From Dactylorhiza incarnata (Eukaryota > Streptophyta > Magnoliopsida > Asparagales > Orchidaceae), in contig JAWHQI010000028.1 of NCBI GenBank assembly GCA_033032865.1, positions 5,785,001-5,849,000 of the forward strand: 64,000 nucleotides of DNA, read 5' to 3'. This document shows, in pieces, positions 8,960 to 19,450 of this stretch. A program made the translations under genes and the position numbers. The stretch's first letter is position 1. Each line of letters starts with the position of its first letter. The notes beneath the pieces are model-generated. The model made no database searches. It saw only the letters and a program-made list of their open reading frames with translations, and was not told where the DNA came from.

Positions 8960-10187
8960 ACTCGCATCGTATAGAAATGTGGTGTCCCGGTGAGTGCTTG
9001 CGCTCGGGACAACGGTGACCCGCGGTGTATTTCTCATTGCACCAAAAACATAGGACGCGATTGCGCTTATCCTCCATTTAGCCGGACGTCAACTTTGCCT
9101 TTCTTTGTTTTGAGTGCCCCCCCCCCCCCCCCCCCCCACCTGTCGGTCTATTCGATTGGTGAATGTCTGGGGTGACACTATGGGATGCCTATGCATTGGC
9201 CGATTACCCCCCATCCTGAGGTCGGTAGTCGATCCAGCTCCTTTGCGTTGGCGTAGTTGCAATTTGTGCTCATGGAGGCGGGCTAGGGACGCCACATCGG
9301 TGAGAGTCTTGGGCTGAAACATGCGGACGGAGTATGCAATCTCATCTGTCAACCCGGCCAAGCAAAAGCTCAAGGCATGCTCCTTCGAAATCTGTACCCG
9401 ATGGCGCAAGACATCAAATTCTTCCAAATATTATTGCACGGATCCTTTTTTGCCGAAATTCTTCAATTCCCATATGAGGTCATCAAATAGGAGTGAGCCG
9501 AAGTGGTTGGATAGCGCGCGACTGTAGTCCTCCCATGTTGGGGGGTTGTTGTTGGAGGCGTGACTTCATGAAAGCTTGGTGACAAAAGAGCGTCTTTCCT
9601 TCCAAATGCATCGATGCTAGCATGATTCTCGATTCCGACGTCGTGCCATATATATCAAAAATGGTCACACCGGTAGAGCCATTCCTGCAGTGCGTCCCCG
9701 TTGAAGTGAGGGAACTCAATGCGAGGGAAACGATTGAATATGGGTTGATGATGCTGGTCGGGTGGTCGGCCTTCGGGCGGAGTGGTGATGCCTCACGCAC
9801 GGCCCTGGGAACTGTTGCCTCCTATGCTGTCTAGGGGGCGCCGCCTCCCCCACTGCAACCCTGATCCGTTCGCAGAGCCGAAACCAGCTGGCGGAGTTCT
9901 TCCATGGCACGTTGTTGTCGGTCCTCCATCGTTTGGAGACTGACCTGCATCTGCTCCTGTGAGCGTCGGATATCCTCTAGGCTTTGGTGCAGCTCTTCGA
10001 AATCGGCAGGTAGATCTGTAGCTCTCACGCCCTCTGCCTTTGCGCTCAACAACACGCTTGCCTCCGCAGTCAACGGCACGCTCACCTCCGGCCTCAACGA
10101 CGCGCTCACCTTCGCGCTCATGTCCATGCTCACTGTCATCGTCGACGCAAAAGTTGTCGTCGTCAGCGCCGTTGTCGCTACCACCAC
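8960..10187 (-). pseudogene. Gag with zinc knuckle
   Basis: The N-terminal part (10187-9831) is an acidic/Gln-rich coiled coil (LHQSLEDIRRSQEQMQVSL). The capsid core continues through several frames (RIEFPHFNGDALQEWLYR; LDVASLARLHEHKLQLRQR near 9200-9170). The zinc knuckle at about 9055-9010 reads CFWCNEKYTAGHRCPERK. At least three frameshifts. A homopolymer C run at about 9119-9137 lies in it. Confidence 0.7.
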
Positions 10188-10242
10188 CGTCGTTGTCGTC
10201 GGCGACCTTACCCAAATTGCATTTATTCTTTCTTAAAGTCAC

Positions 10243-10445
10243 ATCCTTATATTATGTCATTATTTATGTCGTGTCTTTATGTGGTGTGCTTATTAATCGC
10301 GTGTCCAAATTTGTCTTTTATTTTCATTAAATGTCTGTTGTAAATCCTATTTAAAGGACACTAGGTGTCTTGTATGAGGAAGCAATAAAATAGTCTATTT
10401 TCTCAAACTCTAAAAGAGATCTTGGAAGCTCGATCTCTCACTCTC

Positions 10446-10490
<45 letters not shown>

Positions 10491-10610
10491 AGCATGCCCC
10501 TCTTAGACAACCACGGTAAAGCCTCCGTAGTATCTCCTCTACCGTCATCTTCACCTCCGACCACTCCTCCGACAACCTCTGAGTAGGCCCTTAACAACTT
10601 GGTATCAGAG
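10243..10610 (+). repeat. Plus-strand LTR fragment ending at a tRNA-Met primer-binding site
   Basis: Contains a TATTTAAAGG box (about 10349), a downstream AATAAAA signal (about 10385), a CT-rich leader and an LTR-like end TTAACA at 10591-10596. TGGTATCAGAG, the complement of initiator tRNA-Met, lies at 10600-10610. The LTR head and the body of the element are missing. It abuts the start of the oppositely oriented gag. Confidence 0.5.
10438..10490. repeat. (CT)n microsatellite
   Basis: About 50 bp of nearly pure CT/TC dinucleotide repeat within the R/U5-like part of the LTR fragment. Confidence 0.9.
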
Positions 10611-11080
10611 ACTCTCAGTCCTCTTCCGCTGACACCTTTTCCCCCTCGGTCGAGGCCTCCTTCGATATTAATTTTTGCTCATGCGGGAAATGGAGAGTTG
10701 GTGGCATTACTTGTCGTCGTGTTATAAGTTGCATGCATTATCTAAATATAGATAAGACTACATATGTATCTGAGTGCTTCAAAAACAACATATATGTCTT
10801 GTCTTGTTATAATCATAACGTACTGTCGAGCAATCAGTCAAATCATTAGCTAACTATATCAATCACTCAAATTATACTATCTATTTGACGACGTGCCCTT
10901 GGTAGACCAAAAAGAGAAAAGAAATGATGATACAAATTAAGATCAATGCACAACAAGGATGAGCCGAAGATGTAGCACAATTACTTAATTCTAAATGTAG
11001 TGTAATGGGACACAATAAAACGAGTTGCAATAAATCTTAAAATTGCGTATGCTATAATTATTGTTTATAGGCTTGTTGCT
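10611..11080. other. Intergenic stretch
   Basis: About 60 bp of retroelement leader-like sequence after the primer-binding site, then AT-rich DNA with no recognisable gene or repeat. Confidence 0.35.
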
Positions 11081-11084
11081 GGTC

Positions 11085-12075
11085 GCTTAGCGCTCTCCCG
11101 CTCTGGAAGAATCAAACTGCCTTAGCTCGAGAGTGAGTCAAGCGAGCAAACAGTTAAAACTGAACCAACACCTGGAACAATATGACTTTTTACGTGGAAA
11201 AACCTAGAAAGGAAAAAAAATGGGGTTGGTTCGATGCTGATCAAATCCACTAATTTGTATGCGTTTACAAGTGTTAGAATCTTCGGGAGGGTGATAGGTC
11301 ACCGCTCCGCTTACAAGTACTTGAAAGAGAAAAAAATCAAGTCTTCCTTAGTGCTCGCAGGAACGGCCTCTGTAGCTGTCACTGGAACAGGCTCCTTGGA
11401 TAGTAGAGTGAACACTTGAGCGAGCGAGGGAGCAAAGTGAACACTTGAGCAGAGTGAACACTTGAGGAGGGAAGCAAGCAGAGTGTTAAGTCTTCGTCGA
11501 AAAACTTAAGAGCTCTCTCTTCTCTTCTTGGTTGCTTCAAGCGAAGCACAGTGTAGCGCGCTAGGGAGGAGTCTTGAAGGATGAACGTAACAACGGGGCG
11601 CTGGGCTCGAAGCACGGACGCCGAGGGTGATCTTCGAGCCGTTTTTAAGGAGAACTTGAGAACCGAAGTAGGTCTTCGAACTCCGATGAAGATCTTCGAG
11701 CCGTACTTGAAGGAGGACTTGAGAACCGAAGGAGATTTTCAAACTCCGAAGGAGATCTTCAAGACGCTCTTGAAGGAGGACTTATGCACCGAAGGAGGTC
11801 TTCGAACTCCGAAGGAGATCTTCAAGCCGCTCTTGAAGGAGGACATGAGAACTCTCTCCGGTGTCGAATGCAATCTGTCTTCCAAATGAGAGCTCATGAC
11901 CTTTTTATAGCTTTTCTGAAGGGGCGCGCCGTATAATTGTGTCATCTTTGAATTTGAACTGATGAATGAGGATGCACGAATCTGGTCATCTGGACTACCA
12001 TTTTTGAAAAATATTTTAGAATGAAACTTGGAATTGTATTTTAGAATGATCCATATAGCCAGCGACCCCATTATG
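11085..12075 (-). repeat. Copia-type solo LTR or LTR remnant, minus strand
   Basis: On the minus strand a TATA box (TATAAAAAGG, 11909-11900) is followed by a leader and, near 11210-11190, the segment CTAGGTTTTTCCACGTAAAA, common in the R/U5 part of copia LTRs. Termini and TSD could not be fixed, so limits are approximate. It contains a 63-bp tandem repeat. Confidence 0.4.
11625..11870. repeat. 63-bp minisatellite, about four copies, open reading frame maintained
   Basis: Units start near 11625, 11688, 11751 and 11814 with the core GAAGGAGATCTTCAAGCCG. The 63-bp unit is a multiple of three, so the plus frame 11581-11889 stays open and encodes 21-residue repeats (TPKEIFKPLLKEDLRTEGGLR style). 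It lies in the leader of the LTR-like region, antisense to its promoter; a protein product is unlikely but not excluded. Confidence 0.7.
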
Positions 12076-12079
12076 ATGA

Positions 12080-13100
12080 GATAAAGGTTTGAGTGTTGTC
12101 GTTGTGTTATAAATCATCTTGTAATTATTTTGCTCTTGTGCTGGAATTCATTTAATTGTTCTCAATTAATGTTCGGGAAATTTTTTTAAGAGATCTTTTA
12201 AATTATATATTTTCAATTTCTATGCATAAAAACACAAAACATCAAAATCATATGAGATTTTTTATTAAATATCAACTGACGAATGATTGTTGCCTAAAAC
12301 GATTAAGACAAAATTATCTCCATAATAAGAATCGTTAACCTCTTTTGCCAAAACCTTAAATAATAATTCATATTTCCATTGAATAAGACTGGCTGCAAAG
12401 TCAATTAAATAAGAAACATTAATTTTTTGTTAATATGCTATTTCAAGAATAGCATGTTGTTTATAAAATAAAATAAAAAAATCCTTTTCATTTATGCATT
12501 TAACGGAAATATGACGGAGATATTGAAATCTTTTAATTTATAAAGTTTAGGGCTGAAATATTACAAAAATAACTTTAGGTACTAATTTCTAAAATGCTTC
12601 AAAGATGTGAGATTAAAATCATATTTTTTGTCCTTTGTGTTGTGATATAAACATGCCGATATTGATGGTTCATAGTCAAATCATATTCATAGCATAACTT
12701 CTTATATTCGCACACCGACATGTTATTGGCGTACCTATGGCAGTTCATAAATAGTATAGTTAGTGAATAATTCGGGATTTGATTCGTAAAGATTCGAATT
12801 CAAATTTAGATTCGAATAATTTTTGAGTCCGAATCCGAATAATTTTATTCTTGTTCGAAGAATTCACGAATAATTAGCGAATACTAAAGTATATAGTTAA
12901 CTACAATTTATTTATGTAATTAAATATTATATATAATTGTATTATAATATTATATATCAATATATATTATACAATTCGAATTCGAATTCGAATCCAATAT
13001 TTCATGAAGAATATGAATCCAAATCTGACACAAAATATTCGAACGAATCAGAATCCGAATATCTGCATTCTATGTCAAATTTGAATTCGATTGAAGAGCT
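12080..13100. other. AT-rich DNA with GATTCGAAT-type repeats
   Basis: 12080-12780 is AT-rich with no gene. From 12780 to 13080 short motifs GATTCGAAT/ATTCGAATTCGAA recur in both orientations, suggesting a decayed foldback or MITE. No ORF above background. Confidence 0.35.
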
Positions 13101-13358
13101 ATTTGATTAGGTTCGTGAACACCCGCGCACAAATAAATATTGACTAAGGGTTGAGATTTTGCTCAACTATACTAAACCAGGATTAATCCTTCGAGCCAAT
13201 ATCTGGTTTAGATAGATGATACGGCTGATGTATTTAAAGGCTTTTAATTCCATATATTTCATGAAGAAATTAGAAAAACTTCTTCTTTCGAACAGCAAAA
13301 TTCATAAAACTAGTGACTGGAATATTGCAGGAAGAGATGAGTTTGACCAGAAAAATAA

Positions 13359-13673
13359 GGTGATTGTTATTTGCACTACAATTTTGGTTATCCGTACTTT
13401 TTTGTATGAGTTATTATGCGTCTCTTGAAAATACGTCTTGTGCGTGCATTTTTAGATATCCGCAATTTCTTTTAAAAAGACGTATTGCCGCCCTGATTGA
13501 AACATGTGCGTAACTATAGCGAATTTTTGGAAATGCGCCTTGTACATGCATTTTTATTCGTGTTGATCACTTTTTCTAAGAATGCACGCATAAGACATAT
13601 TTCCAAAAGACGCGTAATAACTCATACAAAAATAGCACGGATAGTCAAAACTGTAGTGCGGATAACAATCGCC
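13359..13673. mobile_element. Foldback/MITE related to the 2955-3391 element
   Basis: 315 bp with terminal inverted repeats of at least 22 bp (GGTGATTGTTATTTGCAC left; complement GGCGATTGTTATCCGCAC right) flanked by AAAAATAA on both sides (13351-13358 and 13674-13681). An 8-bp duplication fits a hAT-type transposase, although AT-rich repeats can arise by chance. Subterminal arms (GAGTTATTAYGCGTC...TGCATTTTTAG) match the arms of the palindrome at 2955-3391, so both belong to one superfamily of foldbacks. No coding capacity. Confidence 0.55.
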
Positions 13674-13681
13674 AAAAATAA

Positions 13682-13850
13682 AGCAAATGGAATAAATTAT
13701 GTCAAAGAGCTCCTTGGATGTGTTATTCAGGTTGAATCCGGGTAAGCACTTGCTGGATTGCATAGTTCTATGTTACAACATGAGAACAGAAATTGATAAA
13801 ACAAATGCAGGTCAACTTTAGAAGCTGCTAATATACAGAGATAAATAAGA
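13682..13850. other. Short intergenic stretch
   Basis: AT-rich sequence between the foldback and the old LTR; nothing recognised. Confidence 0.3.
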
Positions 13851-13855
13851 CATTC

Positions 13856-14148
13856 TGTTAGAGATTTGCTAATTAAAATAATTATATCAATAATATTTAA
13901 TAAGTTTTTATAGTGTTTGGTGTTTGGGCTGCACATCGATTGATGGAAAAAACTCAAATCATATTGAGGGAATTCAAAAATTTGGAAGAAATCCTTCCAT
14001 GAGAAATGACGAAACTTTTAGCCCCACCTTGCCAACTCCACCACATTAAGTGGGAATATAAATAAATTCACTCGTCATTATTACGTTGAAAGAAACATAA
14101 TGAGAATCCATGAAGCACACGTGCGCGCCCGCTCAGATTGGGGATTGG
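13856..14148 (+). repeat. Old copia-type solo LTR, left half
   Basis: Begins TGTTAGAGATTTGC and follows the same order of motifs as the 5' LTR at 14149 (GGAATTC...TTTGGA, CCTTCCATGAGAAATGA, TATAAATAAA box, ACATAATGAGAA), but strongly diverged. The sequence breaks off at 14148, where the younger related copia inserted, and resumes at 51209. Flank CATTC left versus CATCA right is at best a degraded TSD. Confidence 0.6.
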
Positions 14149-15378
14149 TGTTAAAAATATTGCTATTAAACATTTAATTTATAATCTTTTAGAGCCTTGT
14201 TTGTTGTTTGACGTTGGGCTCTTCATACTTGATGAGAAGCTACAAAATCAAATAGAGGGAATCCAAATTATTTGGAGAGAAACCTTTCATAAAAGAAAGG
14301 ATGAACCTTTAGTCCCACGATCCTTATCTCCTCTCATATTTGTGAGTATATAAAGAAAAACATTTCTTCTTATTTGTTCAAAGGAACATAAGAAGAAACT
14401 ATGAACAACACATGCGCATGCATCAGATCCATATTTCGGACTTGAGAAATAATTGAATTGAATTGTATTTTTTGAAAAAAAAATTTGGTTTTTTGAACCA
14501 CCTGAGTTTAGTCAAGCCGACTTGTTTTGATAAAATATTGAAGTCCAAGCTGCTTCGAATAGAAGTCCAAGTTGCTTTGAATAGAAGTCCAAGTTGCTTC
14601 GAATAGAAGTCCAAGCTATAGAAGTCCAAGCAACTTGGAATTGTGTCAATATGAAATCGACGTATCTTTTTCTCGACTCAAATTGCATCGATAATAACTC
14701 GACTTAATGTCGAGTAGCGTCGATATGATTTCGACGCGTCAACAAGGTCTCGACGCAACGTCGAGTAGCCTCGATACGATCTCGACGCAGCGTCGATATG
14801 AATTCGACGCAACCTCTGTCGTTTTGCGTTTTTCTTCGCAGTTATTATGCGTAATTTTCTAACCGCTTCTTTTACGCGTTTTCTCGTCATTACTGTTATA
14901 CGTTGGAAATTAAACGTTTCTCTGCACGATTAAAAACTTACTAATTATATTCGTTGTTATTATTGCGTGATTAATTTCTTACCATTTTACAAGACTCCTA
15001 TTTTACGAGATTTTCTGGTGCGTTTTAAAGACGCTCTCAGAAAAACCTGCACTTATCTCACTCGTTCTTACTGCGGTTTTTGGCTATTCTGCTTTCTTAA
15101 CATTAACTTCATCAAGTGAGAGTTCGGGTGCTCTGTGCTTCTTCGGTGTCCGCGCACATCAGAGTTTTTGAGATCTAGTCGGGCGTTGTACCTTGGAGGA
15201 GTGAGTATCAGTGGAAAACCCTGCCGAAGGGTGGTGCAACTTCTTTAGGGCAGTGACCACACGCCTTACCCATGTTCGATTCTAAACTATATATATATTG
15301 TATTCTGTTTTTCATTTATTTCTTGTATTCCAAAAAATATATACATATTTAGGAATATTAAATACAATATTCCAACAA
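14149..15378 (+). repeat. 5' LTR of the host copia
   Basis: 1230 bp, TGTTAAAAAT to ATTCCAACA, with a TATA box TATATAAAG at 14347-14355. It contains about four tandem copies of a 23-25-bp unit (GAATAGAAGTCCAAGTTGCTT, 14540-14635) and a dense cluster of TCGA motifs (14655-14815). Confidence 0.85.
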
Positions 15379-15602
15379 TCTAAAAAAGTTGTAGATCACA
15401 TCATATATTTTCTTGAGAAAGGGCTGTGTTGAGCTATCATCTTACAAACCGCATAGTACCAGTGAGAGCCCGTAATTGGGTATTCCTTAGGAAGTTCAAG
15501 AATAACAAGATAAATAAAATCAATTAATCAAAATAATTATCTCTTTTTTTGTTTACATGCACTATTATTTACTGTATGTATTTTAAATCTCAGAAATCTG
15601 AA

Positions 15603-16544
15603 ATGACTTCTAGATCTGATGATTCTGCCGGATTAAACACGAAAAATTTAATGAAAATGGTTTTCGTCGTTGGCAAGCATAAATAGAATATTGGCTTAAC
15701 ACCTTAGAGCTTTTATCTGCTATTTTCGACACTCATGCTGTAGAATCTGAAAACCTCAGCACTGCAACTGCAGTCGCCTCCTCCCTTCCTTCGTCTTCAT
15801 CTTCTAGTGCAAATATCACTAGAACTTATGTTAGACGTTTTCCCTATAAAGATCCGGTAGATATAGAATATCATTGTCGCAACTGAATCGATCCTTAATA
15901 TCATTGTCGCAACTGAATCGATCCTTAATGCCTTGTCTGACAACCTCTATGATGTCTTCCTTCAATATCGTATGGGTAAGGATTTGTGGTATGCTCTTGA
16001 AGTACGTTATAACTTTGACAATACGGGTATAGAGCGTTACAATATTTCTAACCTACACAAATTCAAGATTGATGCCTCTAAGCCAATCAACCCTCAACTC
16101 CATCAACTTGATGAGATGTTGTCCATGATCCGAGTCGATGGCTGAATCTTATCTAAAAATTATTTAGTGGCATGTCTTATTGATGTTATTCCTGATTCTT
16201 GGCCCGACTTTAGTACTAGACTAAGGCATGACCAATCCAACCTTACTTATATTCAAATCCAGAATGCTATCCACGTAGAGGAGGAACATAAGTCTAAAAG
16301 TTCAAAGATACTAAAAAACAATGCACCTAAAGTAAATCTCACTGAATCTCATGACAACTATTCCTCTCACCATCACTTCAAAGGCAAGGGCAAGATCCAT
16401 AAGAAACCTATCCGTCCAGGTTCTCGCCATCAGAAACCTAATCATCCCAAGTCTGGTCTTTCAAACCAAAACCTAGGTAAAGGAAAATGGTGCTTCATCT
16501 GCGGCCGCACAAATTATCTATCTACCAAGTGCTTCCACAAGTAG
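15603..16544 (+). pseudogene. Gag of the host copia
   Basis: Copia Gag: FVVGKHK/IEYWL-type start, a capsid core (ESILNALSDNLYDVFLQYRM; LWYALEVRYNFDNTGIERYN), then a basic linker and a zinc-knuckle-like CFICGRTNYLSTKC at the C-terminus. In that knuckle the metal-binding His is Tyr. At least three stops and one duplication (a repeated stretch near 15870-15930) disrupt it. Confidence 0.75.
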
Positions 16545-18235
16545 ACAGAACTCGTGATTGGCAAGTCTCGTGGTGACAAGTCTTAGGCCAACATGATCTA
16601 AGCACTGGATCAATCTATCTTCAGGTTAGATTATTCTCCTAGTCTGAAAGTGCAATGTGTTCCTATGAGAATTCTCTAGAGGGGTGAATAGAGATTTAAA
16701 ATATTTCTATCTTAACTGTGTAGACAATAAAACACATTAAAGAATTATCCTCACAAACAACACACAAACAGAATAATTAGTGCAGGAAATAAAAATGCTA
16801 AGAAAGAAAATTGGGACGACACAGAAAAGCACAACACAAACACAAAATATTTTATAGAGGTTCCCCAAAATATGGGTAGTCCTTTCTTCTACCACCTAGT
16901 AGGAATGCACCACATGTGCCTGATGTAAGACCCCCCCCCCCCCCCCCCTCCCCAAACTGAACTGGGTTCAGGGAGGGGGGATCTTACTGCCCAAGGACGG
17001 CCACTTAGCGCTTCCCAGATGGCAACGACCCACCCTCTCAAGCACTGAGTGGTCGCCTTGTCAGGCACGAGAATCACAACAACACATCAGATTCACACAG
17101 CGGAAGTATTAAAAATAGGAAAACTAGCACACAGCTTATAATTACATAACAAAAGGGGCCGAAGCCTATTGTTTACAATATCTGCCCCGGGGTTACATAT
17201 AACTATGACAAAATGATCCTAGCCTAGTCCTATACTCTAGGACTCACATCGCGGAAGGCAAGGGACGAGATTGGAGAGTCCGAACGGGCCACCTCTAAGG
17301 TCGGTATCTCATCCTTAGGTGCGGGGGCTTCGCGCTGTCCCATCACCTGTGATTGGTTATAAGAATAACTGTTAGTCACAGAGCTAAGTAGAAAACGCAT
17401 CCCCTCCCCGGATCCGTATCCTAGGGCAGGCTAAAGTACATGAATTAAATAGCCGAAGCACAGTAGAGAGTTAGCAGCATGCATACATATATACACACAC
17501 ACACATATATATATATATTTATAGGGCCTACCCATCAAAACTTCCGCGAGGTAACATAGCCGCGCAGTATGTAATAAAGTCAACTCTAATATGCACACAC
17601 TCGCGCTCAGGTGTTCAAACCTGCACACACAAAGACTCTGTGTCGACACAGCTTGGCCCGCTTTGCTTCAAGCAGGGTAGCGAACCCTGCGGGCCTCACC
17701 GATGTGGCCGTCGGTGACAGTGGTCAGTCCTGCCACTTCTGAATGTAGTCGTACCGTATCACTCAGGCCCTCTCGTACAACTTAGTGTACTAACTGGATG
17801 TGAGCGACATCCGGCGATTTCGATTTTTAGGCTGACCAGCGGAGGAAAAAACAGCGGGTTCGGAATGATGATGATCCGCTGCGCACATCTCCCTATCGCC
17901 ATGAGTCGTCACCCCTCCCGCACCGGTACGAACGGTCTGCGGGTGTGACCGACCCGCCACTATACCAAGCAATCTTCAAATCCTATACATAGAGTAAGCG
18001 CTTTAAAACTTAACGCGGCATTATTACTCGACCGGTCACTCGACTCTCGACCGGGAGGCTTGGCGGTAGGAGGGCTCCTTATTTGGGGCTAGCTCAGGAG
18101 GAGGGACTCAACTCCGGGTTTTCCCCAACTAATGCCTCACAAAAGGAGGAGAAGCACCGCTTGCCAGCGTAGGACTACAGTTAGCACTAAGCATAAGAGT
18201 GCAACATAAACAGTAAGACGGGCCGTAAGCAGGGG

Positions 18236-18735
18236 CCGAAATATAAGTACGGGGACCAGTGCGTGACTGGATTTAAGAATAAATGTCGAAAGTAAAAGGG
18301 GGGGGGGGACCAGTACAAGACTGTATTTAAGCATAAATACTGTAAGTAAAGAAGAGGGACCAGTGCGAGACTGGATTTAATGAATAAATACTGAAAGTAA
18401 AGCAGGGGGACCAGTACGAGACTGGATTTAAGCATAAATACTGTAAGTAAAGCAGGGGGACCAGTACGAGACTGGATTTAATGAATAAATACTGAAAGTA
18501 AAGCAGGGGGACCAGTACGAGACTGGATTTAATGAATAAATACTGAAAGTAAAGACAGGGGGGACCAGTGCGAGACTGGATCTAAAGAATAAATAATGTA
18601 AGTAAAGCAGGGGGACCAGTACGAGACTAGATTTAATGAATAAATACTGAAAGTAAAGACATGGGGGACCAGTGCGAGACTAGATCTAAAGAATAAATAC
18701 TGTAAGTAAAAGCAGGACCAGTACAAGACTGGATA
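18236..18735. repeat. 50-bp tandem array in the 3' LTR, about 10 units
   Basis: Units share GGGGACCAGTACGAGACTGG followed by ATTTAATGAATAAATACTG and AAAGTAAAGCA. Ten starts are countable from about 18250 to 18714. Two subtypes (ACGAGACTGG and GCGAGACTGG) alternate in part. Confidence 0.85.
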
Positions 18736-18984
18736 GCATAATAAAGAAAAGGGTTAGTAGTCCATTCACTCCATAACAGGAGGCTTCAAAGTCGACTCCG
18801 TTCCTAGGAGGAAGTTCCGTTCAATTCCCGTTCATAGGGGGTCTTTTCTCCGTTCGTAAGAGTTTACTTAGATGTTATGAGATTATTTATATTTCATAGA
18901 ATTCCTTATTTCCGTGTCTTGGATTCACATTTTTTTTAATATTTTGATGTTGGCGACGTCGCCTCGCGATTGCGTCCCAAATTA

Positions 18985-19450
18985 CACGTTGGTATTTTAA
19001 TTCGTCGAGTTGAGGGAAGAGTTCGTCAAACTGAACAATTTGTGCTAATTCGTCGAATGCAGGGCTGAGTTCGTCGAACCGAGAATTGAGTTCGTCGAAC
19101 TGAGCCTTTATTACTAATTTGTCGAACTGAGTCAAGCGTTCGTCGAACTCAGCCCAGAGTTCGTCAAACGTAGGTTTAAAAGAATTTCGCTGAATGCAGC
19201 AGGAAGCTTTCGTCGAACTGACTCAAGGGTTCGTCGAACTCGGCCCAGAGTTCGTCGAACGTAGGTTTAAAAGAATTTCGTTGATCGCAGAGTCAACAAT
19301 CTCGTCAATTCGAAGCACGCGTTCGTCGAACTCAAAATATAGTTCGTCGAACGCAGGCTGATTAAAATGTCGTCGAACGCAGACGGAAATCTTTTTGTCG
19401 AACGCAGAATGATATATATTTTTGCAGAATAAATCACATTCGTCGATCGC
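18985..19450. repeat. TTCGTCGAA motif cluster in the 3' LTR
   Basis: Over a dozen TTCGTCGAA or near matches at irregular 20-45-bp spacing, most followed by CTGAG or CGCAG. Not a strict tandem repeat. Confidence 0.8.

Larger units (their letters stand above)
4560..10242 (-). mobile_element. Decayed Ty3/gypsy chromovirus (Reina-like layout), minus strand
   Basis: From right to left on the minus strand: gag (10187 to about 8960), protease, reverse transcriptase, RNase H, integrase and a C-terminal chromodomain (to 4961), then a polypurine tract and 3' LTR. Domain order PR-RT-RH-IN-chromo defines a chromovirus. The Gag core (LPRIEFPHFNGDALQEWLYR style) and the VLVQW...EEATWED chromodomain resemble the Reina clade, an inference. 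Many frameshifts and stops; the 5' LTR is absent, with a plus-strand LTR fragment at the right boundary instead. A 638-bp palindrome interrupts it at 8316-8953. Confidence 0.8.

Noticed and set aside
9114..9317. Plus-strand Pro-rich ORF starting in the C-run
   Set aside because: Antisense to gag and created by a homopolymer run.
16645..16923. LTR end at 16658 (TGTTCCTATGAG) with TSD CAATG
   Set aside because: CAATG does not recur at the other side; starting at 16645 gives TGAAAGTG and a perfect TAGTC repeat at 38809.
18187..18726. Hydrophobic repeat proteins on the minus strand (membrane protein?)
   Set aside because: They are translations of the 50-bp tandem array in an LTR; 50 is not a multiple of three and the frame changes along the array.
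18236..18735. CRISPR-like array
   Set aside because: Units are direct tandem repeats without unique spacers, in plant LTR DNA.
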